64,000 nucleotides of DNA from assembly GCA_027422505.1 (NCBI GenBank), contig JAPQWV010000677.1, positions 124,001 through 188,000 of the forward strand, read 5' to 3'. Every line of letters begins with the position of its first letter. Positions within the stretch are counted from its first letter, which is position 1. The notes beneath the pieces are model-generated. The model searched no databases. It was not told where the DNA came from and saw only the letters and a list, made by a program, of their open reading frames with translations. The stretch comes from Craterostigma plantagineum. Lineage: Eukaryota > Streptophyta > Magnoliopsida > Lamiales > Linderniaceae. Both the position numbers and the translations under genes were made by a program. Below, piece after piece: positions 24,746 through 34,255 of the stretch.

Positions 24746-24984
24746 CTGTTCAGTTCAATTCTAAGCACGGTCCTATGCTTATCAGCACGGGTCCGCACCG
24801 AATTAGGGTTTGCTGCGTTAAATTGAAGAAGACGCAAAGTAGAGAAAATACCTTCTCGGTGTACGCGTTGATTGCCATTGTCGATTTACGCTCTAGGACT
24901 GGGTTTTACTTGCAGAGAATAGTTGGACTTGCAGAGAAACGATTTGCAGGGCGTTTTGTGTGCAGGAGAAAACGATTGAAGTGA

Positions 24985-25280
24985 ATTGAAAGTTAAAGTG
25001 GTGGTTCTGAAATGCTTTTTAACTTTTACTGTTCCATCACGGGTCAGTTACTTGCAGTTAAACCTGAAAACCCTTTAATGTAATACCCTTTATGTTGATT
25101 ACATAACTAACCTAATTAAATTAAATTAAATACCATAGCACTATCTATATTTTTTAACGGAACTAAATATTACATTATAAAACATAGTTAATTAAAATAC
25201 AGTACTAATTATATTGTCAAGGTCACGTACATCAATAATAATAGCATATCTTGATTGATAAAATTATTAAATAATTTATT
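24985..25280. other. Spacer between second ULP-like gene and DEK_C gene
   Basis: AT-rich DNA between the second ULP-like gene's first exon and the 3' end of the DEK_C gene. It should hold the promoter of the former and the terminator of the latter; no element is clear beyond an AATAAA beside the DEK_C stop. Confidence 0.4.
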
Positions 25281-25655
25281 CTACCCTTCTCGCCCTTCTC
25301 CACCAACCGGAGCTTGGTCGACATCCTTCTGCATAGCGTTGTTTCGGACAACCTCGATCCAACCTGGGCCTTGGATCACTTCGCTCTCAGCCTCGTCGTC
25401 GTCGTTTCGGACAGCCTCGGGTGCTTGTCCTTCGATAACTTCGCTCATAACATCGTCGTCGTCGACCTCGAGAGCATCGTCGTCGCCGTTTAGGAATCTG
25501 TCGATCTCGGCCACGATCCACGCCCTCCTTTGGGAGAGGTCGACACCGAGGTCGGCCTGCAGCCGGCGGCGGACGGCGGCGGCCGTGGTAGTCCAGGGGT
25601 TCGAGTGACGGACGATTTCGTGGAGGCGGGCGACGATTTGGGCGTCCGTCAGCAT
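25281..25655 (-). CDS. Small DEK_C-domain protein carried by the MULE
   Basis: A 124-residue intact frame. Residues 2-56 fit the DEK C-terminal domain: TDAQIVARLHEIVRHSN, then TTAAAVRRRLQADLGVDLS and IVAEIDRFL. This three-helix winged-helix-like fold binds DNA or chromatin and occurs in DEK and at the N-terminus of plant SWIB/MDM2 proteins. The rest is an acidic tail (DDDALEVDDDDV); no SWIB domain follows. I chose the ATG at 25655 because the domain starts there; an upstream in-frame ATG at 25721 is possible. AATAAA directly follows the stop, and a TATA box lies about 65 bp upstream. It is probably a captured host gene fragment. Whether it is expressed or serves the element is unknown. Confidence 0.7.
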   Translation of the reverse strand: MLTDAQIVARLHEIVRHSNPWTTTAAAVRRRLQADLGVDLSQRRAWIVAEIDRFLNGDDDALEVDDDDVMSEVIEGQAPEAVRNDDDEAESEVIQGPGWIEVVRNNAMQKDVDQAPVGGEGREG

Positions 25656-25716
25656 TCTTCCTGTTTTGTTTCTGGGATTATTTTTTACAAATGTTAGATG
25701 CTGTGTGTTTGATAAA

Positions 25717-25728
25717 TCCAAGCCTTAT
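25717..25728 (-). promoter_or_regulatory. TATA box upstream of the DEK_C gene
   Basis: On the - strand CTATATAAGG lies about 65 bp before the chosen ATG. Spacing and sequence suit a plant core promoter. Confidence 0.55.
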
Positions 25729-25777
25729 ATAGCTTGCAAAACGCCGTAAGAGCTTCCCAAAACCATAACATATAGCG

Positions 25778-26130
25778 CGGGACCAAGCTCTAGTACACGG
25801 GACCCAAGCTCTAGTGCGCGGGACCCAAGCTCTTGTGCACGGGACCCAAGCTCTACTGCATGAAGCATGCGCGGGTCCCCTGTGTTTACGGCAGGTACCA
25901 TGCATTTATGCGTGGGTCCCATGATCTAATGGGCCTGCACTAATGTGCGGGGACAATGCACTGATGCGCGGGGCCCGTGAATTTATGGGCGGGTCCCGTG
26001 AATTTATGTGCGGGTCCCGTGATTTACTCGCCGCACTAATGTGCGGGACTCCTGCTTTAATGTGGGGTCCCACGTTGTAACGCGCGGAACGCGCGGGTGG
26101 CCTGCTCTGCTTTCAAGCAGGGTCCCCGGA
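25778..26130. repeat. GGGACCC motif cluster with a 21-bp tandem repeat
   Basis: Four tandem units of about 21 bp (GGGACCCAAGCTCTAGTGCGC-like) lie at 25783-25862. Further GGGTCCC copies in AATTTATGGGCGGGTCCCGTG units follow to 26130. The cluster sits directly upstream of the DEK_C promoter. Reported frames on the - strand here are repeat-encoded. Confidence 0.8.
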
Positions 26131-26274
26131 TCAACTGGAAGTAAAAACAATGAACATGTTCGGCCTTCCAAACCGGAATTTCCGAAGCTTTGAGAACCCA
26201 TTGGAAGGGTTTAGGACTGAGAGTTACAGATTTAGATGGTTATATTCAAAATACGACCCGGAAAAATACTTACA

Positions 26275-26440
26275 CTGAAGCGTGAGGTTCGAATCTTTCG
26301 TTCGCCGAGGACTTTCCAGTTTCCTTCGACTGTGAAGAAGGCGATATGAGGTCGGGGAATTTCTCTTAAGGACGAGGACGAAGAAGAAGAAGAATAATTC
26401 GGTGAGGTGGAATGAATGCTTTCTGCTGCAAAACGGACGT
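26275..26440 (-). pseudogene. MULE transposase N-terminus remnant (tentative)
   Basis: The - strand reads HIAFFTVEGNWKVLGERK, resembling the start of the + strand transposase (ITSIVFQVDGKWVIRED). The preceding leader GCAGAAAGCATTCATTCCACC also matches the transposase leader CAGAAAGCATACATTCCACC near 16117. Similarity fades after a possible splice donor near 26280. It suggests the - strand gene set once had its own transposase start. It is short, so chance or another captured exon is possible. Confidence 0.45.
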
Positions 26441-26573
26441 GCAGCTTTTAATTCATTTCAGGCGTTGTATTTTATTTTTGTTTTTCTTTCTTTTTTATTA
26501 ATAATAAGGGATTACGAAAAGATGATTAAGTGTTAATTAAAAAGAGTGCTATTGACCAAAAGAAAAAGTCAAG

Positions 26574-26626
26574 AGTGCTATTTTTTTAAACTTGACCGCG
26601 TCAAAGGCCATTTTTTAAAAAGACCC
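26574..26626 (-). repeat. MULE right terminal inverted repeat
   Basis: The inverse reads GGGTCTTTTTAAAAAATGGC and then CGCGGTCAAGTTTAAAAAAA, ending at TAGCACTC. It pairs with 12132-12186. The second TSD copy GTAAATCTG follows at 26627-26635. Confidence 0.8.
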
Positions 26627-26635
26627 GTAAATCTG

Positions 26636-28776
26636 TGATTTTTACAAACATTTTCGGATAAATATTCTCATCGGCCAGTAAACCAACCATAAAACGTAAT
26701 TAAAATGTTGACAGATCTTTCCAAGTTTATAAATTATACAGAAGAGTATATAAGAAGGATTAGAATTAACTCAACATTTGTTGAAGTATTGAAGAGCACA
26801 TATTAGGGTTGCTCGCGACAAACTATGGTTAAAAAGTTAATCCATTACCAAATTGATCCATTACCATCATACTTGAGAGGAGGTATGATTTTATTAGTGA
26901 AGCCAAAAATCCCATATTTGTTAATCACAAAGAACTCAACGCCTGGGCCACGCATTTAAGCTCCGAAAAATTAAATGTAAAGTACGATAAAGACCGTTGA
27001 TATTGAAAGCCACCTTACTATACTGCTTTCGGTAATGATTACTGATTACCAGCTAGTTCTCTTATAGGTCCAATGGGAACATATATATGTTATCGTGTAT
27101 GATTTGTGAATTATTCAATTTGAATCTATTTCGGTGTTCAGTATCTATGATTCCAAATTTGGTCGGTGACATTTAGCTGAAAACTATTTTACAGACGAAA
27201 CTGTTCATGATTCGGCTGCATGAGAAGTAATATTGAATTAGCTGACCTGTCTTTGTTTGGTAGAAAGGAATTCATTTGTTGGAAAGTGCTCTCTTGGTAT
27301 TTTCCGGCCAAATATCATGAAAGTGAGAAAGAGATATGCTTCTTTTATTTAGTTCAACCATCATTAGTCGGTCAATAATAACAAAGAGTGACAGGAACCA
27401 GGATTTTACATTAGGGGGTCGAGAATACTATACTAGTACGAGTTAAATTGAGAAGTATCTTGGTACAATAATCACGACTTATTGTATGCAATTTTCATAA
27501 CATATAGATAATATTAAATTATAATATGTTATAGTGAGACTTGCCTCTTTAGATAACTCCAAAATACTTCATTTCCAACACTTCCATAAAATTACTTTTT
27601 TGATAAAACATATCAATTAATCGAGAAAGTTATCACAAATCTTGTGTAGACTTCTCTCGACTTTTCAAGGTAATAATTTATTGAAATTATTAGCCAATAT
27701 GTAAATATTATCTTTAGACCTAAAAATCTTTTATAGAAGTTGTCGTTGAATAATAATAAGTAATAACAAGTTAATAAAAATTCAAAACAAATTTATATAA
27801 AAACCAAGAACATAACTTTGTTTATTGACTTAAAATGTAATTTTTGTTAAGCGACTATGGTTTAGTAATTGAGATTTTAAAATATTTATTTACGTAAGTC
27901 ATAAATAGATTAAAATATAATAATTTGAATCAAATTGGGCATTTAAACTTCAATATAATATATATGAAGTTAACAATAACAATGATAATAAAAACAACAA
28001 AAACAATAATAAATCTTAGTTTATCATGTAATTATACTATTTTATTGGAAAATATATCTAAACACATAACACTTAAAACAAATATCTTATTGGACTATAT
28101 TTTCTCCTAATTAAATGTTCTAAAAGTATAAACAACTCAACCACAAACAGATAATAATGGATATATTTTGCAATCTTGGTTAAGTGAATGGGTATAATTG
28201 TAATTGTCATTAATTTTCCCCCAAATCTCTGATCCTCCATCGTCGTCTTCGAGCTTCAAACACAAACTAGGGTTTTCTGCTCGTGTTCTTCTCCAATCTC
28301 AAGCCACCAACTCTACATAGTTACCCTCTAGCTCCGGCCGCCGGGGGGTCGGCCGACCCCTTAGACCCCCCTGTGGTTCTGTCGCTAGTAATAAATAAAC
28401 ATATATCTTATTAAATTAATTAGAAATTTGGGATACTATATATGTATCTCTATTTGTTAAACTTTGATAATTAGAGATTCAAAACCTCATGAGAGACCAA
28501 GAGGAGGAGTTTGGAAAGAGTACTATTGTATAAAATAAGGAAACTGAAGTAGCCTAAATTGCTTATAATGTATACTCAAAAATATGTATTCGATCCTCGG
28601 TGCTTCTCATATTTCATATACCAAGTCATTTTCCATAATTTAAACTCGTTCGTTTGTTCTATTGTCAAATTGATAATGAAAGTTCCCCACTTAGAATCAT
28701 CTCGCTACGATTATATCTAACATCAAATATGACATGAATATATATATATATATTATATATATACACAGATTTGTTA
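26636..28776. other. Gene-free AT-rich DNA with one leader-like patch
   Basis: No coding frame of recognisable content. At 28200-28390 a pyrimidine-rich stretch with ACTAGGGTTTTCTGCTCG resembles a plant 5' leader, and a CG-rich palindrome GGGGTCGGCCGACCCC lies just after. No gene follows it on the + strand. An AT dinucleotide run lies at about 28738-28761. Confidence 0.5.
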
Positions 28777-28825
28777 TGGTGCCCACTGACCGTGAGTAAC
28801 CATCGTGAGCACCGACAACAAATCT

Positions 28826-29040
28826 TGTTGAAGCATCGAGTGCTAGAAGAATATGAACGAGACATCAACAAGGTCAGAGGCTGAGAAGACTATGCAAAAT
28901 TGCATCCTTTGTTGTTCAAGCTTTTGTAACCAGATCATCGACTTTGTGATCAGCGAAGTGTCTCATTTTGCATAGTCTTCTCAGCCTTTTGAGCTTTGTT
29001 TATGTCTCGTTCATATTGTTCTAGCACTCGATGCTTGAAT
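28826..29040. repeat. Rearranged 3' LTR: LTR pieces in head-to-head inversion
   Basis: 28826-28901 is the LTR start in + orientation (TGTTGAAGCATCGAGTGC), joined at 28902-28920 to a fragment of the LTR end. 28921-29040 is the LTR start in - orientation. The arms 28828-28901 and 28965-29039 are inverted repeats of about 75 bp with a ~63-bp loop. Confidence 0.8.
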
Positions 29041-29216
29041 TGCCCCCCACAAGATGGATGGTATAGGTCTATAACAGACATCTTGACAAGGATATGCTGC
29101 AGTAAGGGACCTGTACGAGGCTTACTAAAACCATCAGCTAGTTGGTGTTCGGACCGAATTGGCAGCAGTCTGATTGCTCCGTTAGTGATATGATGCCGTA
29201 CGAAGTGGCAGTCGAT

Positions 29217-30608
29217 CTATATGTGTTTAGACTTTTCATGGAACTTGGGGTTTGTAGCTAATGTCAGAGCTGATTGATTATCGCAGTACACAACTGGAAC
29301 TTGATTCGAAACAATGCTCACCTCAAGGAGATGCTTTATCCATAGTATCTCTACTACAATAGCTCCCAATGCTCGATATTCTGCCTCTGTAGACGATCGA
29401 GACACTGTCGCCTGCTTCTTGGCCTTGCAAGTGATTAAGGAATCTCCCAAAAAGGTACAATAACCCGTAATCGATTTCCTTGTATCTCTGCACGTCCCAG
29501 TTTGATTCTGAAAACCTTTGATCTCTAAGTCTGAATCTGATCGCAACAGAATTCCTTGACCTGGCAACAATTTCAGATACCTAAGTAAGTGGTGAGCAGC
29601 CATTAAGTGGCCTGATCTTGGCGCAGACAGGAATGGACTAAGTCCATGAACCACATAAGCAATGTCCGGCCTCGGGAATGTGAGATACAAAAGCCTGCCA
29701 ACTAATCATCGATACTTAAAAGGGTCAATTAATGGGTCTCCATCATCCTCTGTGAACTTATCATTTGGATTCATGGGAGTTGTCAAAGGCCTTGCAGTGA
29801 GATACTCTGTGTCCTCAAGCAGCTGCAACGTGTATTGCCTTTGCGAAATGTAGATTCCTCCCTCTCATCTAGCTACCTCGATACCAAGGAAAAACTTCAG
29901 TTCCCCGAGGTCTTTAATTCTGAAAACTGAGCTTAAAAGATCCTTTACTTCCTGAATCATTTCTGCTGATGGGCCAGCTAGTATGGTATCATCTACGTAG
30001 ACTAGTAGTACCACCAAGATGCTCCCTTTTCCTCGCATAAACAGGGTATGATCCGAGTGTATCTGTCTGAACCCAAACTGTTTGACAGAATCTGTAAATT
30101 TTCTGTTCCACTGCTTCGAGGATTGCTTCCGTCCATATAGTGATTTATGCAGCTTGCAAACCATCCTTCCCTGCCAAGTTCCTTCACAGCCCTTGTTCAA
30201 GCCCTGAGGTATATCCATATAAACCTCTTCGGCCAAGTCTCCATTGAGAAATGCGTTGCTCACATCTAACAGTACTAGGTTCCATCCAAGCTTAGCTGCC
30301 AAAGAAAGAAGGATTTTAATGGTGTTAGGTTTAGCTACAGGGGCAAAGGTATCTATATAATCTATCCCTTCCCTTTGGTCATAACCCTTCGCTACCAACC
30401 GAGCCTTATGCTTCGTTACTTGTCCCCTCTCATCAAACTTGAGTTTATTGACCCACCCACAGCCAATTGACTTTTTCCCTTGTGGTAGTGGAACAAGTGA
30501 CCAAGTCCCATTCTCTTCAAAGGCTTGACATTCCTCATCCATTGCTTTCAACCACTCCACTGATTTTGATGCTTGAGAGTAACTTCTTGGCTCTTCAGCC
30601 GAGGACAC
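29217..30608 (-). pseudogene. Copia reverse transcriptase and RNase H
   Basis: 30608-29865 encodes the [44 protein letters not shown], and the active site YVDD at residues 204-207. The frame breaks near 29865, and the segment to 29690 continues shifted. 29690-29217 encodes RNase H with DTRKSITGYCTFLG, SSTEAEYRAL and CDNQSALTLA. The catalytic motifs look intact; the frame break and stops make it a pseudogene. Confidence 0.85.
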
Positions 30609-30629
30609 ACTGCAAATGAAGGCTTGGTA

Positions 30630-31810
30630 CTAGTCTGAAAAATGTTGGTATGTGATGACCTTTGAGATGGGATATAGCACTGTCTTGTCCTTCAAGTTGT
30701 TGCAATGATAGTCTTTTAGATATGATGGCTTTCTTGATTGCCTCACTGGTCTTCCAAGATTGTGGTGATTTTCTTGCTGCTGAATTTGCTGCCCCCCCCC
30801 CCCCCCAGGTCCAGCTGAAGTTGTAATGCCCGAGTCCCTTGTTGAGTTGTCATGCTCATGCTGTATGGGCATATTTGCCTCGAAGTCAACAGGTGTGCTG
30901 ATTCCTTCTTGAGGCCAACCACCTTCTGATGGAGAGATGTCCTCCTCTGCTGCATCAAGGGAATGTTCCATAGCACACGGCCTGGGCAGAACCAGACTAG
31001 AGAAAGGATCATGTATGACAGCAGAGGATTACTGATTCTTGAGGGGAAATTCATCCTCCTTGAATCGTACATCCCTTGTGACAAATATCTCTTGAGTCTT
31101 CAAATCCATGACCTTGTAACCTTTTACCCCGTTTGGGTAGCCAAGGAAGATGCATTCTCTAGCTCTCGGGGCAAACTTCTTCCTACCTGCTGAGAGAGTT
31201 GAGCAGAACACAAGAGAACCAAAGACTGCAGCATTTCATATTCTACTGGTTTTTGGTACAAGATCTCAAACGGGCTCTTATTACCTAGTTTAATAGAGGG
31301 GGTCCTATTTATGAGGAATGCTGCAGTTAATATACATTCGGACCAGTAAATGAACGGCACACCTGACTGAAAAAACAATGACCGAGCCACATTTGAAAGG
31401 TGTTGACGTTTCCTTTCTACAACCGAGTTTTGTTGTGGGGTTGAACACACGAAAGATGATGTATAATTCATTTTTCTCTAAACAGTTCAACTAAGTTAAA
31501 CTCCCTAGCATTATCAGTCCTTATCACTTTCACTTGGGCTTTAAAATGAGTCTCTACTAAATAGGTGATAACTGATTGAACCTCAGACATGTGCCTAATC
31601 ATGAAAAGCCAAGTAAATGTGTGTGATCATCTACTAGTGTGACAAAATATTGGTGTCCTAAGTGGGATGGTATATGGTAAGGCCCCCACACATCACAATG
31701 CACTAGATCAAAGCTAGTACAAACTGTTTTGGAATTGTCTGGAAATGAATTTCTTTTATGTTTTGCAGTTACAGATCTTGCAATATGAATTCTTGTAGCT
31801 ACTATCATGC
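30630..31810 (-). pseudogene. Copia integrase core and C-terminal region
   Basis: 31808-31599 holds the first part of the core (LVHCDVWGPYHIPS, YFVTLVDDHTH). 31471-31124 holds the second part (STPQQNSVVERKRQHLSNVARSL, NRTPSIKLGNKSPFEIL). 31211-31029 gives the C-terminal [15 protein letters not shown] stretch. Gly/Pro-rich linker frames follow to 30630. At least two frameshifts separate these pieces. Confidence 0.8.
30790..30808. repeat. Poly-C tract in copia linker region
   Basis: An uninterrupted run of about 17 C lies between integrase and RT coding parts. Such runs are slippage-prone and the length may be an assembly estimate. Confidence 0.9.
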
Positions 31811-32350
31811 CTTAAAGAAATTCTAAGTATGTCCAAGACCTTATCTGTTGGGTGGCCCAATCTATTATGCCACAGATCTAATGTCAGACCACTAAAGAGA
31901 ACAGCCTTAACTCTAGCAGAAAGAATAGATTTATTTCTAGCAGAGGGATGGAAAGCAGGATCAGTTGGCAATATGTATAGCCCAGCTACTTGTCTACCCT
32001 TGCCAATCACTCGTAGGGAAGGATCCTGCACAACAAACCTGTCAGCCTCAAAGGGAAATCTGCAATTCCCACTATTAGACAAGTAACTAACTGAGAGCAA
32101 ATTGAAGTGGAACTGTGGCACAAGCAATACATCTGTGAGTGTAATATGCTCATTTACTATGAAGGATCATGCCTGTTTAACCTTAATGATTGTGTTATCA
32201 GGTAATATAACATTTGATTCACTTTTCTCATGCCAATTGGATAATAACCCTTGATTACCACACACATGACGAGTTGCCCCCGAGTCTAATCCCCAGTTAT
32301 TAATATCTGCCAAAACAGGTAAGTTAAATGGCAGACAAATACCTTCCCCT
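31756..32350 (-). pseudogene. Copia protease and GAG_pre-integrase
   Basis: Near 32290-32260 the - strand gives a protease active site of DSGATRHVCG type in a broken frame. 32127-31756 then reads VLLVPQFHFNLLSVSYL, the usual end of copia protease, and continues to a pre-integrase LWHNRLGHP with C-x2-C (YCKICNCK). Stops separate the two. Confidence 0.75.
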
Positions 32351-32352
32351 TT

Positions 32353-33457
32353 TTAAGTGGCTGAGCTGTCTCTGTTTCTGGAGGAAGGCCGGGCACGGAT
32401 TGATTCAACAATGCTCTCAGACTCTGCAGTTGCCAAGGAAACCTGTAGCTGAACAAGAGCATCTGTTGGTGTGGTTATCTGATGTTCTGTCTTGCCAACC
32501 GAGCCAACCAGTGTCTGGTTCAATCTTACAACCTTGAACTTCTTATTTTGCCTGAAACCAGGTGGGTACCCATGGATTTGGTGACAAGTCTCCAGGGTGT
32601 GCCCTTTCTTGTTGCAATGAGTGCATACAAGTTTTCCTGCATCTCGCCTTTGATTAAAGCTAGCTTTCCTCAAGAATTCCTGGTCATTCTTCACTGTCAT
32701 CATAGCCATGCTGTTTGCTTGATCTTCAATGCCCCGAGCAAGCCCTGGCCCAGTCGACTTCTGCTTCTTTTCAATGGACCAAAAGTGAGAAAGCCTTGTT
32801 AATGGCTGGCAGGGGTTCCATGAGTAAAATCTGACCCCTAACTTGTGAGTACGAATCATTTAACCCCATTGAGAAGGACAGAACATATTCCTCATCAAGA
32901 AACTCCTTCATCTCTTTCATTCACCCGCATTTGCACTTGATGGTTGGCCAACTCGTCCCACAGAGTCTTCAATTTAGTGAAGTAAACTGGTATGCTGTTA
33001 GAACCTTGTGATAAATAGGCCAGCTCTCTCTTCAGTTGAAAAACTCTGGGCTTATTCGATTGACCGAATCTATCTTGCAAATCGACTCACACTTCTCGGG
33101 CTGAGGCACCGTACAAGATACTAGCTGATATATCTTTAGACACCGAATTCAAGATCCACGAGATAACCACGTTGTTGTTTCCTTTCCATGCGCTAATCTG
33201 ATTGTGAGTTGGAACTTGATTTGCATCATCAGTATCTGGTTCTTTCAGGTCTCCATTGACAACTCCGTCCTTGTTTCTTCCAATAAGTGCTATCATCATC
33301 GCACGACTCCACGCGCATAGTTATCAACTCATGAACGAGAATCTGCCCCGACGTGTCGTTGTTATTGAGGAAGTAAGGGTCATTGATCAGTACTGCCGAG
33401 CTCGAAGGGCTGTGCGCGGAATCGCTGCCATGGTGATCGACGAATTGACTGAGAAGA
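32353..33457 (-). pseudogene. Copia gag (UBN2 type)
   Basis: Three frame pieces carry the gag: an N-terminal LINDPYFLNNNDTSGQIL stretch (about 33420-33360), MMIALIGRNKDGVVNGDL with NVVISWILNSVSKDIS (33299-33087), and QLKRELAYLSQGSNSIPVYF with LWDELA (about 33080-32895). The last piece (32859-32353) ends in the zinc knuckle CTHCNKKGHTLETC. Two frame breaks make it non-functional. Confidence 0.8.
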
Positions 33458-33513
33458 TCGATGGAGAAATTGATTAAGCACAGCTTCGTGCGACTTTATC
33501 GCTCTGATATCAT

Positions 33514-33900
33514 AACAAATCTTGATCAACAAAGAATGCAATTTGAACACGAGATGTAGCGTGGTTCAGATTCTGATCGAATCTTACGTGCACGACCAAG
33601 AACACCAAGCTTTATTGATTAGTCTATGGTGAAGAAGAGTTACACAGCGGGGAAATCACAGTAAGCCAAAACACCCCGTGCTATAGTACTTATATTTAAA
33701 AAGGTAACTACTTTTTGGCTCCCTTTTTATCAAAACGCTGGTAACAGCTGCAATTTTATAAGTGACTAGTCCAACACGTTTTTGTAATCAGATCAGCGGC
33801 TTTTGTGATCAGCGAAGTGTCTCATTTTGCATAGTCTTCTCAGCCTTCTGATGTTTGTTTATGTCTCGTTCATATTCTTCTAGCACTCGATGCTTCAACA
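33514..33900 (-). mobile_element. 5' LTR of the reverse-strand copia element
   Basis: About 387 bp. On the - strand it begins TGTTGAAGCATCGAG and ends CAAGATTTGTTA just before the PBS. TATTTAAAAAGG-like sequence near 33690 may include the TATA region. It is the intact reference for the rearranged LTR at 28826-29040. Confidence 0.75.
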
Positions 33901-34255
33901 AATCTCTCGTTTTTTTCTGTATTTCTTAAACTCTGATGCCGCCATTACCTCCGTCTACTCTCTCAAATCAGTTGTCACCTAAATCGCCCTCTTCGATAAT
34001 GTTGATTTATAAGAAAATTCATCATTTACGTATGTCGTCCACAAATGATAATAAAGATGAATTTTCTTATAAGTCAACGTTAGAGGGCGGTTTAGGTAAC
34101 AACTGATTTGAGGGTGTCAATGGAGGTAATGGCGGCGTCAGAGATTGAAAAAACACAGAAAAAATCTATATATATCGAAATATAAATATATATTATATAT
34201 CGAAAACGGGAGATTTGCTGTCGGTGCTCACGATGGTTACTCATCGTAGGCCTTA

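Larger units (their letters stand above)
20923..24878 (-). pseudogene. Second ULP-like gene with DUF1985-type domain, catalytic His and Cys lost
   Basis: Proposed exons, - strand: 24852-24878, 23609-24270, 22736-23526, 22579-22691, 22424-22540, 21698-22361, 21150-21621, 20923-21070. Exons 1-3 parallel the + strand ULP gene (MAINAYTEK; CLITGLKF; ILAYEC; RKEEDFTPR). The middle is different: a coiled-coil stretch (FGRFDQLGTQLHQF), a duplicated exon, and a Glu/His-rich region. The C-terminus keeps a Ulp1-like frame, but the His site reads SSRWVLFVVDV and the Cys site reads QNQGEDGVAM. Only the Asp (IYDSDAP) remains. Frameshifts lie near 24030, 22975, 22170 and in a G-run near 21455. It may derive from a pseudoprotease paralogue; this copy is decayed. 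Confidence 0.75.
12132..26626 (+). mobile_element. ~14.5-kb Mutator-like element carrying two ULP-like genes, transposase and DEK_C gene
   Basis: The left end GGGATTTTTTAAG and the inverse of the right end GGGTCTTTTTAA start imperfect TIRs of about 55 bp. Both continue through GCGGTCA/CTGGTCAT-type sequence to AAAAAATAGCAC. The flanks carry GTAAATCTG at 12124-12132 and 26627-26635, the 9-bp duplication expected of Mutator elements; one G is shared with the left end. Inside, + strand: a ULP protease gene, then a MuDR-type transposase. Inside, - strand: a transposase N-terminus remnant, a DEK_C gene and a second ULP-like gene. The non-coding parts are full of GGGACCC/GGGTCCC. ULP-carrying MULEs are known (Kaonashi-type). 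Broken genes indicate a non-autonomous copy. Confidence 0.85.
28826..33900 (-). mobile_element. Ty1/copia element, near complete, with aberrant inverted left LTR
   Basis: The insertion is flanked by AATCT (28821-28825, 33901-33905). On the - strand the order is 5' LTR (33514-33900), PBS-like TGATATCAGAGC (33501-33512), gag, protease, integrase, RT, RNase H, polypurine tract (TTGTGGGGGGCAA near 29042) and a rearranged 3' LTR (28826-29040). All genes carry frameshifts or stops, so it is dead. It sits inside the foldback MITE. Confidence 0.85.
28777..34252. mobile_element. Foldback MITE (about 400 bp), split by a copia insertion
   Basis: The halves are 28777-28825 and 33901-34252. Both ends carry GTAACCATCGTGAGCACCGAC-type sequence in inverted orientation. 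The right half folds back on itself for well over 100 bp, pairing 33905-34040 with 34050-34220 (for example CTTATAAGAAAATTCATC and its inverse). TTA flanks both ends (28774-28776, 34253-34255), which would suit a Tourist/PIF element, but three bases is weak. The right arm contains an extra AT-rich stretch. Confidence 0.65.

Noticed and set aside
25678..26201. Reverse-strand frames of repeated CTRAWVP-type peptides
   Set aside because: They translate the 21-bp tandem repeat upstream of the DEK_C gene and have no protein-family character.
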